Shown here: piece after piece, positions 23,093 through 35,416 of the stretch | How the letters are laid out: each line of letters begins with the position of its first letter | How positions within the stretch are numbered: the first letter of the stretch is position 1 | NCBI GenBank assembly: GCA_023014485.1 | Contig: JAJOZX010000089.1 | Location: 1,518,501-1,582,500, forward strand | Source: Bathynomus jamesi | Taxonomy: Eukaryota > Arthropoda > Malacostraca > Isopoda > Cirolanidae | Reading direction: 5' to 3' | Length of the DNA stretch: 64,000 bases | Translations under genes and position numbers: made by a program | The notes under the pieces: generated by a model | The model's input: the letters and a program-made list of their open reading frames with translations, nothing else | The model's database searches: none | What the model was told of the DNA's origin: nothing

Positions 23093-23667
23093 CAAGAGAA
23101 AATTATAAGAAATTGCTGGAAGATATATATTAATACAAGAAAAAGAAAAAACTAAGATAGAAAAAGATTATGATGAAATATTAAATCAACTGAAGGAGAA
23201 ATTCAGCAACTTGCAGACCAAGAGGAGTGAAAGAATACAAATCCTGACTGTATTACCAAAAAGTTGGAGTGAGAGAAAAATAGCTACAGAATTCAACACA
23301 ACAAGGCACAAAGCATCAGTTGCCAAAAAGCTTACTAATGAAATGGGTATCCTTTCAATTCCAAATCCTTGGTCTGGAAAGAAAATTGAACAAAACATTA
23401 TAGAAAAAATCAAAGCATTTTATCTTTCAGAAGATATCAGTAGAATAATGCCTGGTAAAAAAGATTATGTCAGCATTATAGACAGCTCAGGGGAGAGGAT
23501 ACATTTCCAGAAGCATCTACTGTATGCAATTTAAAAGCAGCTTATCAGCTTTTTAAAGAAAGAAATCCTTTGGTAAAAGTGGGCCTCAACAAATTTGCAG
23601 AGGTGCGTCCAAAGGAATGTATTATTGCCAGAGCATCAGGAACTCACTCAGTATGTGTATGTACCAT

Positions 23668-26090
23668 TAGGGCATATCATACTCTGGGTTCAGGGTTGAA
23701 ATTTTGGAAAAACAAAGTGGCTAATATGTATTCCTATGTAAAAATTAATTCTAAGATGGGTTTATTATTTGCAACTTTTCCAATAAATCTCATTTTCAGT
23801 GTCAAAATCACAATTTTCTGATTTGAAGGCTGCCTAATGCAGCCTCAGGGCACCCAAACCAAAGCATGCAGCTGTTCTGCATATGATTTAGTCTAAAAGC
23901 TGCTTTTCTGACCTCATCCTTGGTTTCTTGCGTGTTTCAACACCTCTGGGTGCTGAAAAAATGTTTAGATTTCATGTAAAACTTAAGAATTTTAAGTTTT
24001 TCTTCAAAGAATAGGCGTGGCTCACCAGCTCTACTCTGATTGAGCAGCAGGAGACTTGCCACCTCCATGTGTAGGTTTACATGCCTGTTCTTCCTGGATC
24101 CCTGAAAAGCGTGGCCTCATAAGATCTTATATTATGATCTTATGAGGACTTTCAGCTCTTATGAGCATTAACAATGGCTTCAGCCTCTTCATCAGCCACT
24201 CGAACCTGAAAAGCTCTTAAGTATGTCCTGCTTCAATCTGAACACTGGGAGCATTTCTCAATGGTCTATCCTGGCTCTCACCCACCCCTCTCTCCACTCG
24301 TGACCGTACACAGCTTGGGAAGCAGTTGAGATTTCCTGTACAGCTCTCTCGCAGGACTGAGTATGAACAGAGAAAGCGTCCACTTTGAGTGGAGTTTTCC
24401 TGAGATCCTCGAGCTCAGTCAAGGTCATCTTGCAGGTGAAAATAGGGTCGTAAATATTCTCTGATTCCCAGTTGATGAGATCCTCAGGTGAAGTGGCTTG
24501 CAGATTGACTTTGGGATTTTTATGGGGCCTCACTGTCGTATCACCAAAATCTCTTCCTTCTCTGATCTTCCCTATCTGACTCACAGCAAAAGCTCTCTGA
24601 TGCTCATCCTCACTGCACAGGAATGAAGCCAGGATGTTCTCAGGATGTGCGTGGTAAGCTCCTCTTATCACTGCAGCAGAGATGATGTTCCTCACCTCGG
24701 TAGTCTGGTTCCTCAGCAGCCTCAGGCTTGAAAAAACGTGTGCAGGACCAAATTTGAGGTGGTGCTTCACTTTGATGTTGTAGTACATTTTGAAGTAGAA
24801 GGCTGAACTTCACAAGGACCTCGAGCCTCCTCATCACCTCCCCCTTCAGTCTGTGCTCCCTCATCCACAACAGCAAGATGGCCTGTGCAGTAGTGAGTCA
24901 CCTGGATTGGTTCAGAGGTCCGCACTTGAGACCAGCCAACTGTGGACTGAAACTTCCAGACTTGATGGCTTTGATCAGAAGATAGCAGTTGTGCTGGTCT
25001 GTGGAAAGAGATTTGACTATCTCTACTGGCAGCTCTATGATATCTTCAGTTCCTTCCACTGGTTTGAAGTTGAAGTTGACCCCAAGTTCATTCACTTTCT
25101 CAAGAAGTTTTCCAATAGGCCCATTGAAGCCTGACTGGGGAGTTACAAGGCCATCCAGCTTGATGATTAAGTGCCTCAGGGGGAGCTCATTCACATGGAG
25201 CTGACAGATCATCCAGTGGCACTTGCGACCCAGCATCTTCTCCAATAGGGCTATGGCGCCTCCAGACCACCCTGTGTTGGTGTTGGTAGAGTCTCCTCCA
25301 ATCATTACAAGGCTCTCGTCAGCTCCGTGATCCAGAAGCCACTCATGCAGGCCCTGAGTGATCTTATGAGCAGGCTTTTCACCTTCCTCAGGTTCCTCAG
25401 GAGTGAAATGGAAGAGGTACTTTCCTTGAGGCTCCCATGTGATAGTGTAATGCTCCTCGATCACTTTGCCAGGATGAAATCTCCCTGTCACTTTGTCATA
25501 TTTCAACACCTTTGTGTTCCTATTGTGCTTGCCATCAAAGAATATCCCAGAGATCTTCTCCTCCTCTGACCTCTGTGTGAGAGCTTCAACTGATGAGGCC
25601 ATTACTTCCTCCCTGGCCCTGCAGACTTTCATGCCATCTATGGCCAAGTAAGTCTTGTCTTTGGAAAGATGACTGGCCTTACCAAAAAAAATGGCATCCA
25701 CTCACTTCTACTTCACAATTATAATTAGCATAATTGCTCAGAGCCATCTATTGAGAGAATGTTGAACTTCGCCTTCTGCATCCAAATGGTTACAAAGATT
25801 CAAATGGAGTAGATTTTTTTTCTTATGTATGTATGTATTAAACCTGTGTAAGAGTTAAGCAAAGTTAATGTGTCTAAATGGCAACAAATTACGACAAAGG
25901 GTTGAAAATATGAGGTTGTGTTCAATTGAATATTTGGTATTTCAACATAGAATAGAAAACCGTAATTTTGAACATAACGCGATTTTTGGGAAAAGTTGCA
26001 GAAAAGAAACCCCTCTTAGAATTAAATTTTACATAAAAATACATATTAGCCAGAGTGAAATTCGGACTCAGAAAAGTATGATATGCCCTA
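23668..26090 (-). mobile_element. 2.4-kb DNA transposon with 9-bp target duplication
   Basis: The ends are TAGGGCATATCATACT (23668) and its exact inverse finishing at 26090. The inverted similarity continues imperfectly for about 160 bases. ATGTACCAT flanks both sides (23659-23667, 26091-26099). Removing the element and one duplication restores the reading CTIHQN of the interrupted Sola-like gene. It carries one minus-strand transposase gene. A 9-bp duplication with long TIRs is reminiscent of MULE-type elements, but the transposase motifs do not settle the superfamily. Confidence 0.88.
24258..25701 (-). pseudogene. RNase-H-fold transposase with C-x2-H motif, two lesions
   Basis: The reading starts MDAIFFGKASHLSKDKTYLA and contains YLAIDGMKV (first candidate D), VMIGGDSTNTNTGWSGGAIA (second), LGRKCHWMICQLHVNELPLR (C-x2-H as CQLH) and VHTQSCERAVQEISTASQ (candidate E). 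This order parallels the 1229-3669 protein (DGK, DTTASNT, CRHH, DTAERG), suggesting distant homology. Breaks are one in-frame TGA after PLNQSR (near 24897) and a one-base shift near 24795, after which MYYNIKVKHHLKFGPAHVFS runs to a stop at about 24258. With only two lesions the copy is fairly young. The protein is expected in the nucleus, acting at the element ends. No named family is claimed. Confidence 0.72.
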
Positions 26091-27217
26091 ATGTACCATT
26101 CATCAGAATGTTAAACTTATGTTTGTAGGAACTAAATTTGATAAGTTAACTGAAGATAATGAAAATCCTATCAACCATATATGACATTGTCTTACTTTGA
26201 TTGAGTGCAATCCACCCTCATTGCAATGCTGCCTTAGGGAATGTAAACAATTTGGAGACACAAAAGCATTGAAAGAGAAACTCCAAAATATTTTTGATGA
26301 TAACTGCATTGATTCAGTACAGTTTAAGAAGTGGACCAATACAGACAGGTCCAATCTTGAATCAATTCACACGAGTTCAGATGAATATATTGAACATTTC
26401 TGTAGCAAACTTCAAGAATACCAAATCCATGATTTCCTGACCAAGATGCAAGCTAATTATTACAATGAAACTAAAATGTCACTGAAACCAAGCGAAGTCC
26501 TAGTAATGTGCGATTTTGCCAAAAATTACTCTTTTCTTCTCCAAGATGAGGTGCAGAGTTTTCAGTGGAACAATCAGATGGCAACTCTACATCCATTTGT
26601 TTTGTATTATAACAAGCAAAATGAGATTGCTCACCTAAGCTTTGTTGTCATATCTGAGTGCAATATTCATAACACAGTTGCAGTACATTTGTTTCAAAAG
26701 CATCTCATAAACTTCATAAAAGAGAACATCCCATCCATGAACAAAATCATATACTTTTCAGATGGCTGTGCTGGACAATATAAAAACTGCAAAAACTTTC
26801 TGAATCTTTGCCACCACAAAGATGACTTTGGAATTGATGCAGAGTGGAATTTTTTTACAACAAGCTATGGGAAGGGACTATGTGATGGTGTAGGAGGCAC
26901 TGTTAAGAGGTTAGCTGCTATTTAAAGCTAGTCTGCAACAGCCTTATGATGAACAAATCCTTACTGCACAACAGCTGTATATATTTACCAAAGATAATAA
27001 TAATATTACACCACATTTTTCAACCAATGAAGATTATGAAAATGAAGAATTTCTCCTCCAAACTAGACATTCAAAAGCAAGAACAATTGCTGGTACTCAG
27101 AAAATACACCATTTAAAACTAGTTTCATTAACTTCACTAGAGGTTAAGCATTTCTCAGCATCAGGATATTCACGTATTGAGAAAGTCAATGAAGAAGAAG
27201 AACTTAAATTGGAATAA

Positions 27218-27831
27218 ACTTTCATTTTCGATTTGATCCACAATTTCTGCACACCTTGCTGCTCGATTTGGATAATCCTCTTCATTTAGGGCATGCAGTA
27301 CTTGAATGTGATAAGCCTTTTTCATCAGTGTCGAACGCAAGATTCTATGAACTGTTGTCTTGGATATGTTGAGTCTTCGACCGGCCTCCCTAACCAAAGT
27401 TGTTGGTTCATCCTCAAACAATTGTCGTACCTGTTACGTGCTGTCCTTGGGCGTCCTCTTCCCACCTCGTCGTGTACGGATCCAGTTCTTTTAAATTTGT
27501 TCACAAGTTCACGAATTGCTTTGTCTGTAGGACCGGTTCTGTGGAATCTTCTTGTAAATTTTTCTCTGATTTCATTACATTGCATTCCTTTGATACGGGA
27601 TGTTACAACAAAGATGCGTTCTTGTGTATTCATTATTAATAGGGTTCTGAAAGAGAATGAAAATAAAACTATGAAAAACTATGAAAAAATTATGAAAATA
27701 AAATTATGAAAAAATTTAGAAATTTATACATTTTTAACACATATTAAACATGATAAACATAAATAAAAGTGTTTTTAAAAAATTTGTCCAATTTCATTGA
27801 AATAGATAGTTAATTCTGGAACACCCTGTAT
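27218..27831 (-). pseudogene. mariner/Tc1-like transposase, N-terminal part
   Basis: The minus strand starts MNTQERIFVVTSRIKGMQCN near 27633, continues through IRELVNKFKRTGSVHD and RGRPRTARN, then after a frameshift MFEDEPTTLVREAGRRLNIS and KTTVHRILR. This is the paired helix-turn-helix DNA-binding half of a mariner-like transposase. The catalytic half is missing. The outer end at 27810-27831 reads, on the minus strand, CAGGGTGTTCCAGAATTAAC, a typical terminus flanked by TA. The inner end is fused directly to the Sola-like gene remnant at about 27217, so the junction records a deletion. Confidence 0.82.
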
Positions 27832-28020
27832 TTTGGTGTGTTCTGTTCAAATATGACCTTCATATCTTGCACAAATGAACCCAAACAAAGTTATGAAACA
27901 TTAAAGTTTTCCTATGTTTTGGTTCATTTTCACTAGAAATGAAGATCATATGTATGAACCAAACACACCAAAATACATTAGAAAAATGTATTTTGGATAT
28001 TAATAAAAACCAAACAAGCT
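27826..28020. repeat. Dispersed palindromic repeat
   Basis: TTTTGGTGTG with CAAATATGACCTTCAT lies on the left, and its inverse (GAAATGAAGATCATA and ACACACCAAAATACATT) on the right, around a core CAAAGTTATGAAACA. The same motif set recurs at 50619-51240 and 52620-53160. Confidence 0.75.
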
Positions 28021-28245
28021 AGGAACATGATGATATATATGTACTAGCAGGGGTAAAATGAATAATTACCACCATACAATTTCAATCAACTTTAACTGAT
28101 CCAAAAACTGCTTATTATCTCTATTAATATCAATTTGTGAGGAAAATGCTATATTCTTATTTTTTTTGCTCTATCTCCCTGTATAAAAATCAATATAGAG
28201 TTCTGGCCACGTGCTGTGCACTAACAAATCTTTACCCAATTTAGA

Positions 28246-28910
28246 TTAACTTTTTCTTATTAGAGTCTGATGGAAGAACTTGAGGGCATAAAAAAAAATT
28301 TGAAAACAGACTTGTCTAGTGGTGTGAGGTCTGGTGAATGCGGAGGGTATTCTACGAAACCCCTTCGTCCAATCCACATCCACATCGTGCCAAGTACCAC
28401 TCGCAATACTCCACTCTTCGGTCCGGATCATCTTCATTAATAGCATGGACTAATCTTGGAATGTAACTTTTCCATTGACAGCGCTTCAAAATGCGTTGGA
28501 CAGACGATTCTGAAATTCCTACCTCACGACTCGCTTGCCGCACAGATTTTCTTGGACTTTGGTGATACGTTTCCAGTACTCTTTCTTGCTTTGTGGGGCT
28601 TGTCGATGTCCGTGGTCTTCCGGAACGCTTCTTGTGGACATTCTGAACAGTTCCATCGGCTTCAAACTTATCTCTAATTCGAGTGATGGTAAGTCGCGTT
28701 GGTGGATCTGTTTGAAACTCCCTCCTAAACTGTCTTTGCACTTCAACTGCGTTTTCACACTTCCAGTAGCATTTTAGAATGAATTTCCTTTGTTCAAAGC
28801 TTAATCTGACTGCCATTATTAATTCTAATGGGTTTAACTTGGAAAGAAAGAAACATCAATTGAGCTATCAGCTGTTAAAGAGTGTATACATTTTTTTGGG
28901 ACACCCTATA
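28246..28910 (-). pseudogene. mariner-like transposase, N-terminal half
   Basis: The minus strand begins [20 protein letters not shown] at 28816 and runs open for 154 codons through [55 protein letters not shown] and [16 protein letters not shown]. This is the paired HTH region, linker and start of the catalytic domain of a mariner-like transposase. It stops where the catalytic core should continue. Its 5' terminus (GGGACACCC on plus, 28899-28907) borders the (TA)n that holds the GC-rich LINE. The opposite terminus was not found, so the copy is truncated. Confidence 0.85.
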
Positions 28911-29066
28911 TATATATATATTTTTTTTTTTGTATTGGGGCGTTTACCGCCATTTCCCGCTATACGCTAGCGGATATCATGGCGAAGCAGAATATGAGAG
29001 AGAGAAACGGAGACGGGGGAAAGGCACTAGAAGTGGGAGGACCGCGGACGATGGGTGAGAAGTCAC

Positions 29067-32000
29067 CTAAAGCTCAGAGAGGAGGCGAGATTGGGAGAGG
29101 AAAAGGAAAAGACGGTCAAGCGAGAAGAGAGGGCTCTCAGCGAGCATAAGACGTAAACGATCGGGGAGGGGGAAATCAGAGAGGAACGGGAAGGCGCGAC
29201 GACGTACTGACGACAGGGTGGGGCATTCCACAAGGATGTGAAAGACGGTGAGGGGTGACTGGCAGGAGGCGCAACAAGGAGCCTCCTGCCAGGACATAAG
29301 ATAGCCGTGCGTGAGGCGCATATGGCCGATGCGAAGCCGCGCAAGGACGACCTCTTTGTGTCGGGAGCGGTGGAAAGAGGACGCCCAATATGACAGGCGG
29401 GGGCGGATGGACCAGAGTTTATTTCCGGTGGCATCGTCCCAGGACTGCTGCCATATGCGGTCGTAGAGGGACCGAAAGACCTGCACATAGTCAGAGAAGG
29501 GGAGCGGGCGGGGGAGGGGAGGCATTGGACCGGGCTGTGCGGTCAGCCGCCTCATTACCGGAAACACCAACATGGGCAGGAACCCAGCAGAAGGTGACCC
29601 GGATCCGGTGAACGGTGTGCAGGACATGGTACTCCTGTTGAATAATGCGTACGAGGGGGTCCGGGGAATCATAGTGCTCGAGCGCTTGAAGGGCGCTCAG
29701 CGAGTCCGAAAAGATGGTACAGGAAGACCGCAAAAACCCGATACCAGACGGAGGGCTTCCAGAAGGGCAAAGAGCTCCGCAGAAAAGATGGAGGCCTGAA
29801 CCGGCAGGGGTACGGGAGGTAGGTGACAGCGACGGAAAGATGGCGGCCGCGACACCTGCAGGGGAGAGAGCCGTCGGTGTAGACGGGAACATCGTCCGAG
29901 TGTACGGGAAATGGGCCAGAAAAGAAGACCAGAGGACTGTAGGAGGAGACTCCTTACGCAGGCCACGGAGCGCCTGGCAGTGGCAGATAGGGGTGGTCAG
30001 CCAGGGGGGGGGGCGACAGGTCGAAGGAGAACGGCAGAATAGAGGGTGGGGGGATCCCCAGGGACGAAAAGATGTCGGCCAGGGAGGCAGCGAAATGCCA
30101 CGTGTCAGGCCGGGGTAGCGCCTGGGAGATCGCGGAGAAGAGTAGGGACCTCGGGAGGCGGCAGATGCGAAGGTAACACTTCGCCATGAGAAGGCCCCGG
30201 CGAAGGGGCAGGGGGGTGTGTCCGCAGTCCACCTGAAGACTAGCGACAGGGGACGAGCGGAAGGCACCCGACGCCAGGCGAAGGCCACGGTGGAGAAGAG
30301 GATCCAGCATACGGAGTGCCGGAGAGGAGGCGGAGCTGTAGACCACACAGCCGTAGTCGATGCGGGATTGCACCAGGGAGGTGTACAGGCGCAGCAGAGT
30401 ACGCCTGTCCGCCCCCCAGGTCATGTGGGACAGGTGACTCAAAAGGGAGAGGGTGCGGCGAGATGATTGCCGCAACCGGCTAAGGTGTGGAACCCAACCG
30501 AAAAATTCGTCGAGGGTCATACCCAGGAATCGAACGGATGGGACGAGGGGAAGAGGAGTGCCGGCAAGGGTAAGGGCGAAGGTATGCGACAGACGGAGGC
30601 GCCGAGGACGGAAAAGCATACTGGAAGACTTAGAGGGTGAGAAAGCATAGCCAACCGAGGACGCCCAGCGAAACACCGCGTTGATGGCTAGCTGGAGTCG
30701 ACGTTCAGCCAAAGACGGGAGGCGGCCAGAGCAACAGATAGCCACGTCATCGGCATAGAGGGAGCTACGAACGGAAGTAGGCAGGACCGTAGCGACTGTG
30801 TTCATCACTAGTGAGAAACACAGGACGCTAAGGACACTACCCTGAGGGACACCCTCCTCCAACGGAAAGCGGTCAGAGAGGGTAGAACCGATGCGGACGC
30901 GGAAAGAACGGGCGGACAAGAAGTTATAAATAAAGGTGGGGAGAAAGCCTACGAAACCCAGGGAGCGTAAGCAGTCAAAGACCGCGCTCCGCCGAGTAGT
31001 ATCGTAGGCCTTCTGAAGGTCGAAAAAGACGGCGAGTACAAAGTGACGCCGGGAGAAAGCCTCCTGCACGTCGTGGCTAAGGAGGAGGAGGGGGTCGGTA
31101 GTAGACCGGAAGCGCCGGAAACCAGCCTGGGTAGCAGGGTATTGGTCACTCGCCTCCAGAGTAAGGGACAGCCGCGAGGCGACCATCGCCTCCATAACCT
31201 TGCAGGCGCAGCATGTCAGGGAAATGGGGCGATAGTTCGACGGGAGTGAGGGGTCTTTATCGGGCTTTGGGATGGGGACGACGATGGACTCACGCCACCA
31301 GGCCGGGAATGAACCCTCCAACCAAATCCAGTTATAGAGGTCCAGTACAAAGCTGAGAGCAGAGGGGTGGAGGTGCCGTAACAAGTCATAGGGGATATTA
31401 TCGGGGCCGGGTGCGGAGGAGCGTCGGGGGCGGAGGGCCTCCCGAAGCTCCGTCATGCAGAAGAGGTGATTATAGGGGTCATCCCTATGAGGTGGAAAAT
31501 CCGGTGGGTCGCGGCGGGAATGGGGGGAATCGGAACTGGAGATGGCTGCAAAGTGCGCCGCGAGTGCGTTCGCGACGGCCTCCGGATCGGAGACGAACTC
31601 GTCGTCCCCGACCCGAAGCACCGGGGGTCGAGGGGGGACACGGGTCCCCTCAAAGCTACGCACCTTGCGCCAAACAGTCGAGGGGGCAGTCGAGGAGGAG
31701 ATCCCGGACACGTAACTCCGCCAGGAGGTATGCCGGGCCAGTTTCAGGACCCGACGGGCCACTGCATTCAGGCGCTGAAATTCTATCTTGTGCTCCAGCT
31801 GGCGGGTCCGGTAAAGCGGCGGCCGGCACGGCGCCGCTCCTGAACGGCATGGGAGCACTCTGGGGTCCACCATGGGCCGCTTTGCGGCCTTGGGGAGCCA
31901 GAGGTACGGGGGATGCAACTGGCGGCAGCCGAGAGGATCTTACTCTCGAGGAAGGCGAGGGCCTCACTGACGGAGGGAAAGGCAGGAATTGATGGCGAGA

Positions 32001-32708
32001 TCGCCGTGCCCTCGCGTATGAGGCCCAGTCTGCTCGGGCGAACAGCCAGCGCGGGCGGACAGAGGTGGGGGGGAGGAGACGGGTCGGGGTAAGACACACT
32101 GGGAAATGGTCACTGCTGGAAGAATCCGGCAGGACCTCCCAGGTGAACTCCGTCACGATTTCGAGGGAAACCAGGGAAAGGTCGATACAGGTGAAACTGT
32201 CATGGGCCGAGTGAAGGCAGGTTGGGGAGCCATCGTTCAGAAAGGTGAACTCGAGCTCGTCCATAAGGGAGAGAAGGGTCCCGGAGAGAAAGGTGGAGCA
32301 AACGTCCCCCCAGGCCGGGTCCCGACTGTTGAAGTCCCCGAGAATCAGAAAAGGGCGGGGAAGCTGAAGAATTAGGTCACGGAGAGAATCGGGTGGAGGG
32401 CATACGTTAGGGGAGAGGTAAAGAGAGCAGACCATGAGCTGGCATCCCAAGGAAAGGCGCACGGCCACAGCTTGCAGGACTGTACGGAGCGAGAGGGGGC
32501 GGAAAGGGACGGAGCGGTGCACGAAGACCGCGGCGCCCCCCCTCCCCGCCCCATCGAGAGGCGGGGAAGGGAGCCCGCAGTAACCGGACACTCGAGGGAG
32601 GGAACGGGATCCCAGAATCGTCTCCTGAAGGCAGAAACACGCCGACACCTGGAGGCCAGGAGAGAGGAGAGACTCTCGAGGCCTACCAGGAGCCCGCGGA
32701 TGTTCCAC
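29067..32708 (-). pseudogene. LINE ORF2: endonuclease, reverse transcriptase, RNase H, frameshifted
   Basis: Domains in order: an APE-like endonuclease (32708 to about 31960) with the landmarks CLQETILG, LILGDFNSRDPAWG and SSSDHFPV; a reverse transcriptase (31918-29954) with PISLTCCACKVMEAMVASRL, LAVFFDLQKAYDTT, EEGVPQGSVLSVLC and the catalytic SSLYADDVAI; an RNase H (about 30000-29491) with FSDSLSALQALE and WVPAHVGVSGNEAADRTA; and a C-terminal knuckle CCASCQSPLTVFHILVEC (about 29250). The domains lie in at least three different frames, so several one-base indels have occurred. The enzyme would nick target DNA and copy its RNA in place. Confidence 0.88.
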
Positions 32709-33037
32709 TGCAGGAGCGAGGTATAGGGAGGGGTAGGAAGGTCAGCATAAAAGATGGTTATGGGGTGGGTGGGCCGATCGGGCGGCCGGAGATTAAAGAG
32801 GGAATCGGAAAGCCCCGGAGTTCAGCGAGGGACGCCGAACGAGGGCGAAGGCGAGGGTCACCCCGACGAGGGGGCGATGTGGAACCAGACGCCGGCAAGT
32901 CCTCCAGAAGAGAAGTCTCCCGGACGTCCGGGGGAGAGCGATGCAGAGAAGGGGATGTGAGAGGTATCCAGAATGCCCCTCCCTTCACCGGAGGTGCGGG
33001 GGAGGCAGGACTACGAGGGGGAGTGGAAAATAATACC

Positions 33038-34855
33038 TCACCCAGAGGCATTGGCAGGTCGAGGAGAGAGATGGGGCGGGTCAAGCGCGGGGGCGTGCAC
33101 GTCCCACCCGCCGACCAGGCGGGCGAGTTCCCCCTCCAGTGGGTCCATCGACCGGGCCGGAGAGGGGTGTATCTCAGCCCCCACCACGAGGGCCGTCGGG
33201 GAACCCAGGGGGGAGCGTGCATAACGGTTGCGCAGTGGGGACGGTGAGGACACCGGGGCGGTAGGGCTAAGGGGGTGTTTGTGTTTGGGAGAGGAAGGTG
33301 ATGCGAGGCTTATGGCTTCGAACCTTTCGGGGTCACCACTGGCGCGGCGCTTGCGGCCCCTACCCCTCCGTCGTGCGGCCCGCATGGGTGACGGCGGGTC
33401 ACGATCCGGAATGGGGGTGGCCGAAGGCGCCGGTGGAGAGGGCGTAGAAGGGGCAGGGGGGGTTGCCGACGAAGCATCGGCGTTCGCGGAGGGAGCACGT
33501 GGGGACGCGCTGGTAGTACGGGGAGCCGCGGTAGGAGTCCGCTGGGCGGCAGAGGATGGACTGGGAGTAGCGGACACGGTGGGTGGAGGCGCGTTGGGAA
33601 CCGCCGGTGAGGACGGGGTCCGGGAACGGAGAGCCTCGGCGTACGAGGCACTACGCCGGGCCTCGCAGCCACGCAACCGGTCCCGCGCCTCCCGAGCGCT
33701 GAGAAACTCTGATGAACAGAGGGCCCGAACCTCCCTTTCAAAGAGGAAGGACGGGCAAGAGTGGGATGAAGCAGGGTGTGGTCCATGGCAGTTGGTGCAG
33801 GAAGGCGGAGCAGTACAGGGCAAGGGTGGGAGGGCCGCCGCAGCGGACACACAACGGGGCCGGCTGACGGCAGGAGCTGCTCACGTGGCCAAACCTATTG
33901 CACTGAAAACAGCGCGTAGGATCTGGCACGTATGGTCGTACTGAGAATTCGCACGCTCGTCTCTCACCAAAGCCCCAGAATACCGAAACGGGGGGCACCA
34001 GTGAGTCGAAAGTGAGGAGCAGGCGAGGAGAAGGGGCGGTTGGGGACCACGATCTGTCGGGAAAGCAGTACACCCTCACAACACCCTGGGAGGCGAGGTC
34101 AATCTGGAGGTCTTCCACCGGGATGGGTAGAAGACGAGCAGCGTAAATTGTGCCCTGGCACTGATTGAGGCGGGGGTGGGGGGACACCGTAATCCCGCAG
34201 CCCAGGACATTGGGGATAGTGAGCAGAGAGGAGGTTTCGACAGAGGAACGCGACCTTATCAGAATGGAGCCATCCCTCTGAGGCCGAAGGTCAAAACGAG
34301 CCGTCCCCGTCACCCCATGGATCACTCGAAAGAGGCGTTCATGGTTAGTGGGGAGGGGCTTGGAGGAGGAGGGGCGGAGGACGAGGAACTTGTCCACCGT
34401 CCTAAGGCCGAGCGAAGACGTCGGGCCAAACACCACCGGTACTTCGAGGGGACGGGGAGACGAGAAAGGCGGACGGCGACGTCGGGTCCCACGTCCCCCA
34501 GGGGCCGAGGGGCCGGGGGCGATGAGGCCCGACCGGAGTGGGAGGCGACCGGGGCCGCGGGCTTCCCACCTGAGGGCGAAAAAGCAGGTGGGTCCCTATC
34601 GGGACGTGGAATATGGGGGGATCCAGGGGTCGGGGGGTCCACTGCAGGTCCATCCGCCACTGGCGGGGGTCGGGCAGCGGCGCCACGAGCCTGGGGAAGA
34701 GAGGGAGAGGAGGTGTCGGCAAGAAGAGCAGACGGGGTGGGCGAGGGCTGCCGACTGCCCTTACCAGACCCAAGGTCCAAAGAGGTAGTCAGAGGGAGGT
34801 CAGATGCACAAGCCGGGTCGTCAACGAGGTCCATTAGATTTGTAAGTGTTTCCAT
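33038..34855 (-). pseudogene. LINE ORF1: gag-like zinc-knuckle protein, frameshifted
   Basis: It starts METLTNLMDLVDDPACASDL at 34855. A proline/serine-rich N-terminal part runs to about 34400, then the frame changes into a domain ending in three zinc knuckles: CFQCNRFGHVSSSC, then CVRCG, then CTNCHGPHPASSHSC after another frame change near 33790. A long Pro/Ser/Ala tail with a basic patch (RRRGRGRKRR) ends at 33038. CCHC-type knuckles after a folded middle domain are typical of ORF1 proteins in Jockey/I-type LINEs, where they coat the element RNA. At least two frameshifts are needed to read it through. Confidence 0.82.
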
Positions 34856-35359
34856 AAAGAAAATTTTTATTGTTGTTTCGCGCCCGGGGCCGCGGGGAAC
34901 CGATTACCCGGGGCCCTAGGGGACCAAGCGCATGCCGGCGGGGGATGGGTGCCTCATCCCATGTAGGTACCCCCGTTTCAAAAGGGGCCCTTGCAGCGTC
35001 GAAAGTTCTCCCCCGCCGGCAGCAAAGACCAAGGCCCCCCAGGGTCCCAGGCCTGGGCACCCTACCAGCCAACTTAGTCCGGCCCCGGCCATGGGAGCGA
35101 GACCCCCAGCGACCTTCCCCGGCAGCCCACGGGGCGCGCGAAGTGAACAGAGAAAGCAGAAAAAACAGAGGGGGCAAGGAAGAGGGTAAAGAGGGGAAGA
35201 CAGGAAAGAGGGGGCTGTAGGATAGCAGGGTATGCTAAAAGTCCACTTCGCAACCGGGCGGGGGACCCGGCAGGGCCCCCAGCCGCGGCTGACCCCCCTC
35301 GTCACATGGAGGCAGGAGCCCACGGGCGATCCACCCCAGAAAGACCGCCCGCGGGGAGG

Positions 35360-35361
<2 letters not shown>

Positions 35362-35411
<50 letters not shown>
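35362..35411. repeat. (TA)n tract
   Basis: A TA run between the LINE 5' end and the mariner terminus at 35414. Confidence 0.95.

Positions 35412-35416
<5 letters not shown>

Larger units (their letters stand above)
20090..27217 (+). pseudogene. Sola-like transposon copy 1, broken by two insertions
   Basis: About 20090-20370 matches the terminal repeat of the intact element at 36421-40624 (AAAGCTAGAG, TTTTGAAGCTCTT and so on). Transposase pieces follow at 20571-20880 (MDKLKQKCADPF), 23093-23667 (ILTVLPKSWSERKIATEFNT, MPGKKDYVSIID) and 26091-27217 (NTDRSNLESI, IYFSDGCAGQYKNCKNFLNL, then DGVGGTVKRLAA). Together they cover nearly the whole 809-residue protein. The LINE at 20881-23092 and the transposon at 23668-26090 split it, and a mariner replaces everything after 27217, so the right terminal repeat is lost. 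Several stops and frameshifts occur, for example after KSLRIVP and after RLAAI. It is dead. Confidence 0.82.
28911..35361 (-). mobile_element. Full-length, GC-rich non-LTR retrotransposon set in (TA)n
   Basis: A 6.4-kb element on the minus strand: 5' UTR (35361 to about 34856), ORF1 gag-like, ORF2 with endonuclease, reverse transcriptase and RNase H, then an 11-base A tail (plus-strand T run at 28921-28931) meeting (TA)n. The 5' end also meets (TA)n (35362-35411). It is strikingly GC-rich against AT-rich surroundings. Domain order (APE endonuclease, RT, RNase H, C-terminal zinc knuckle) fits the I-like group. Frameshifts in both ORFs make it inactive. Outside the TA tract are mariner ends on both sides. 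Confidence 0.88.

Noticed and set aside
29390..34919. Long plus-strand frames opposite the GC-rich LINE
   Set aside because: They are Arg/Gly-rich shadows caused by high GC. The minus strand carries the endonuclease, RT and RNase H motifs.
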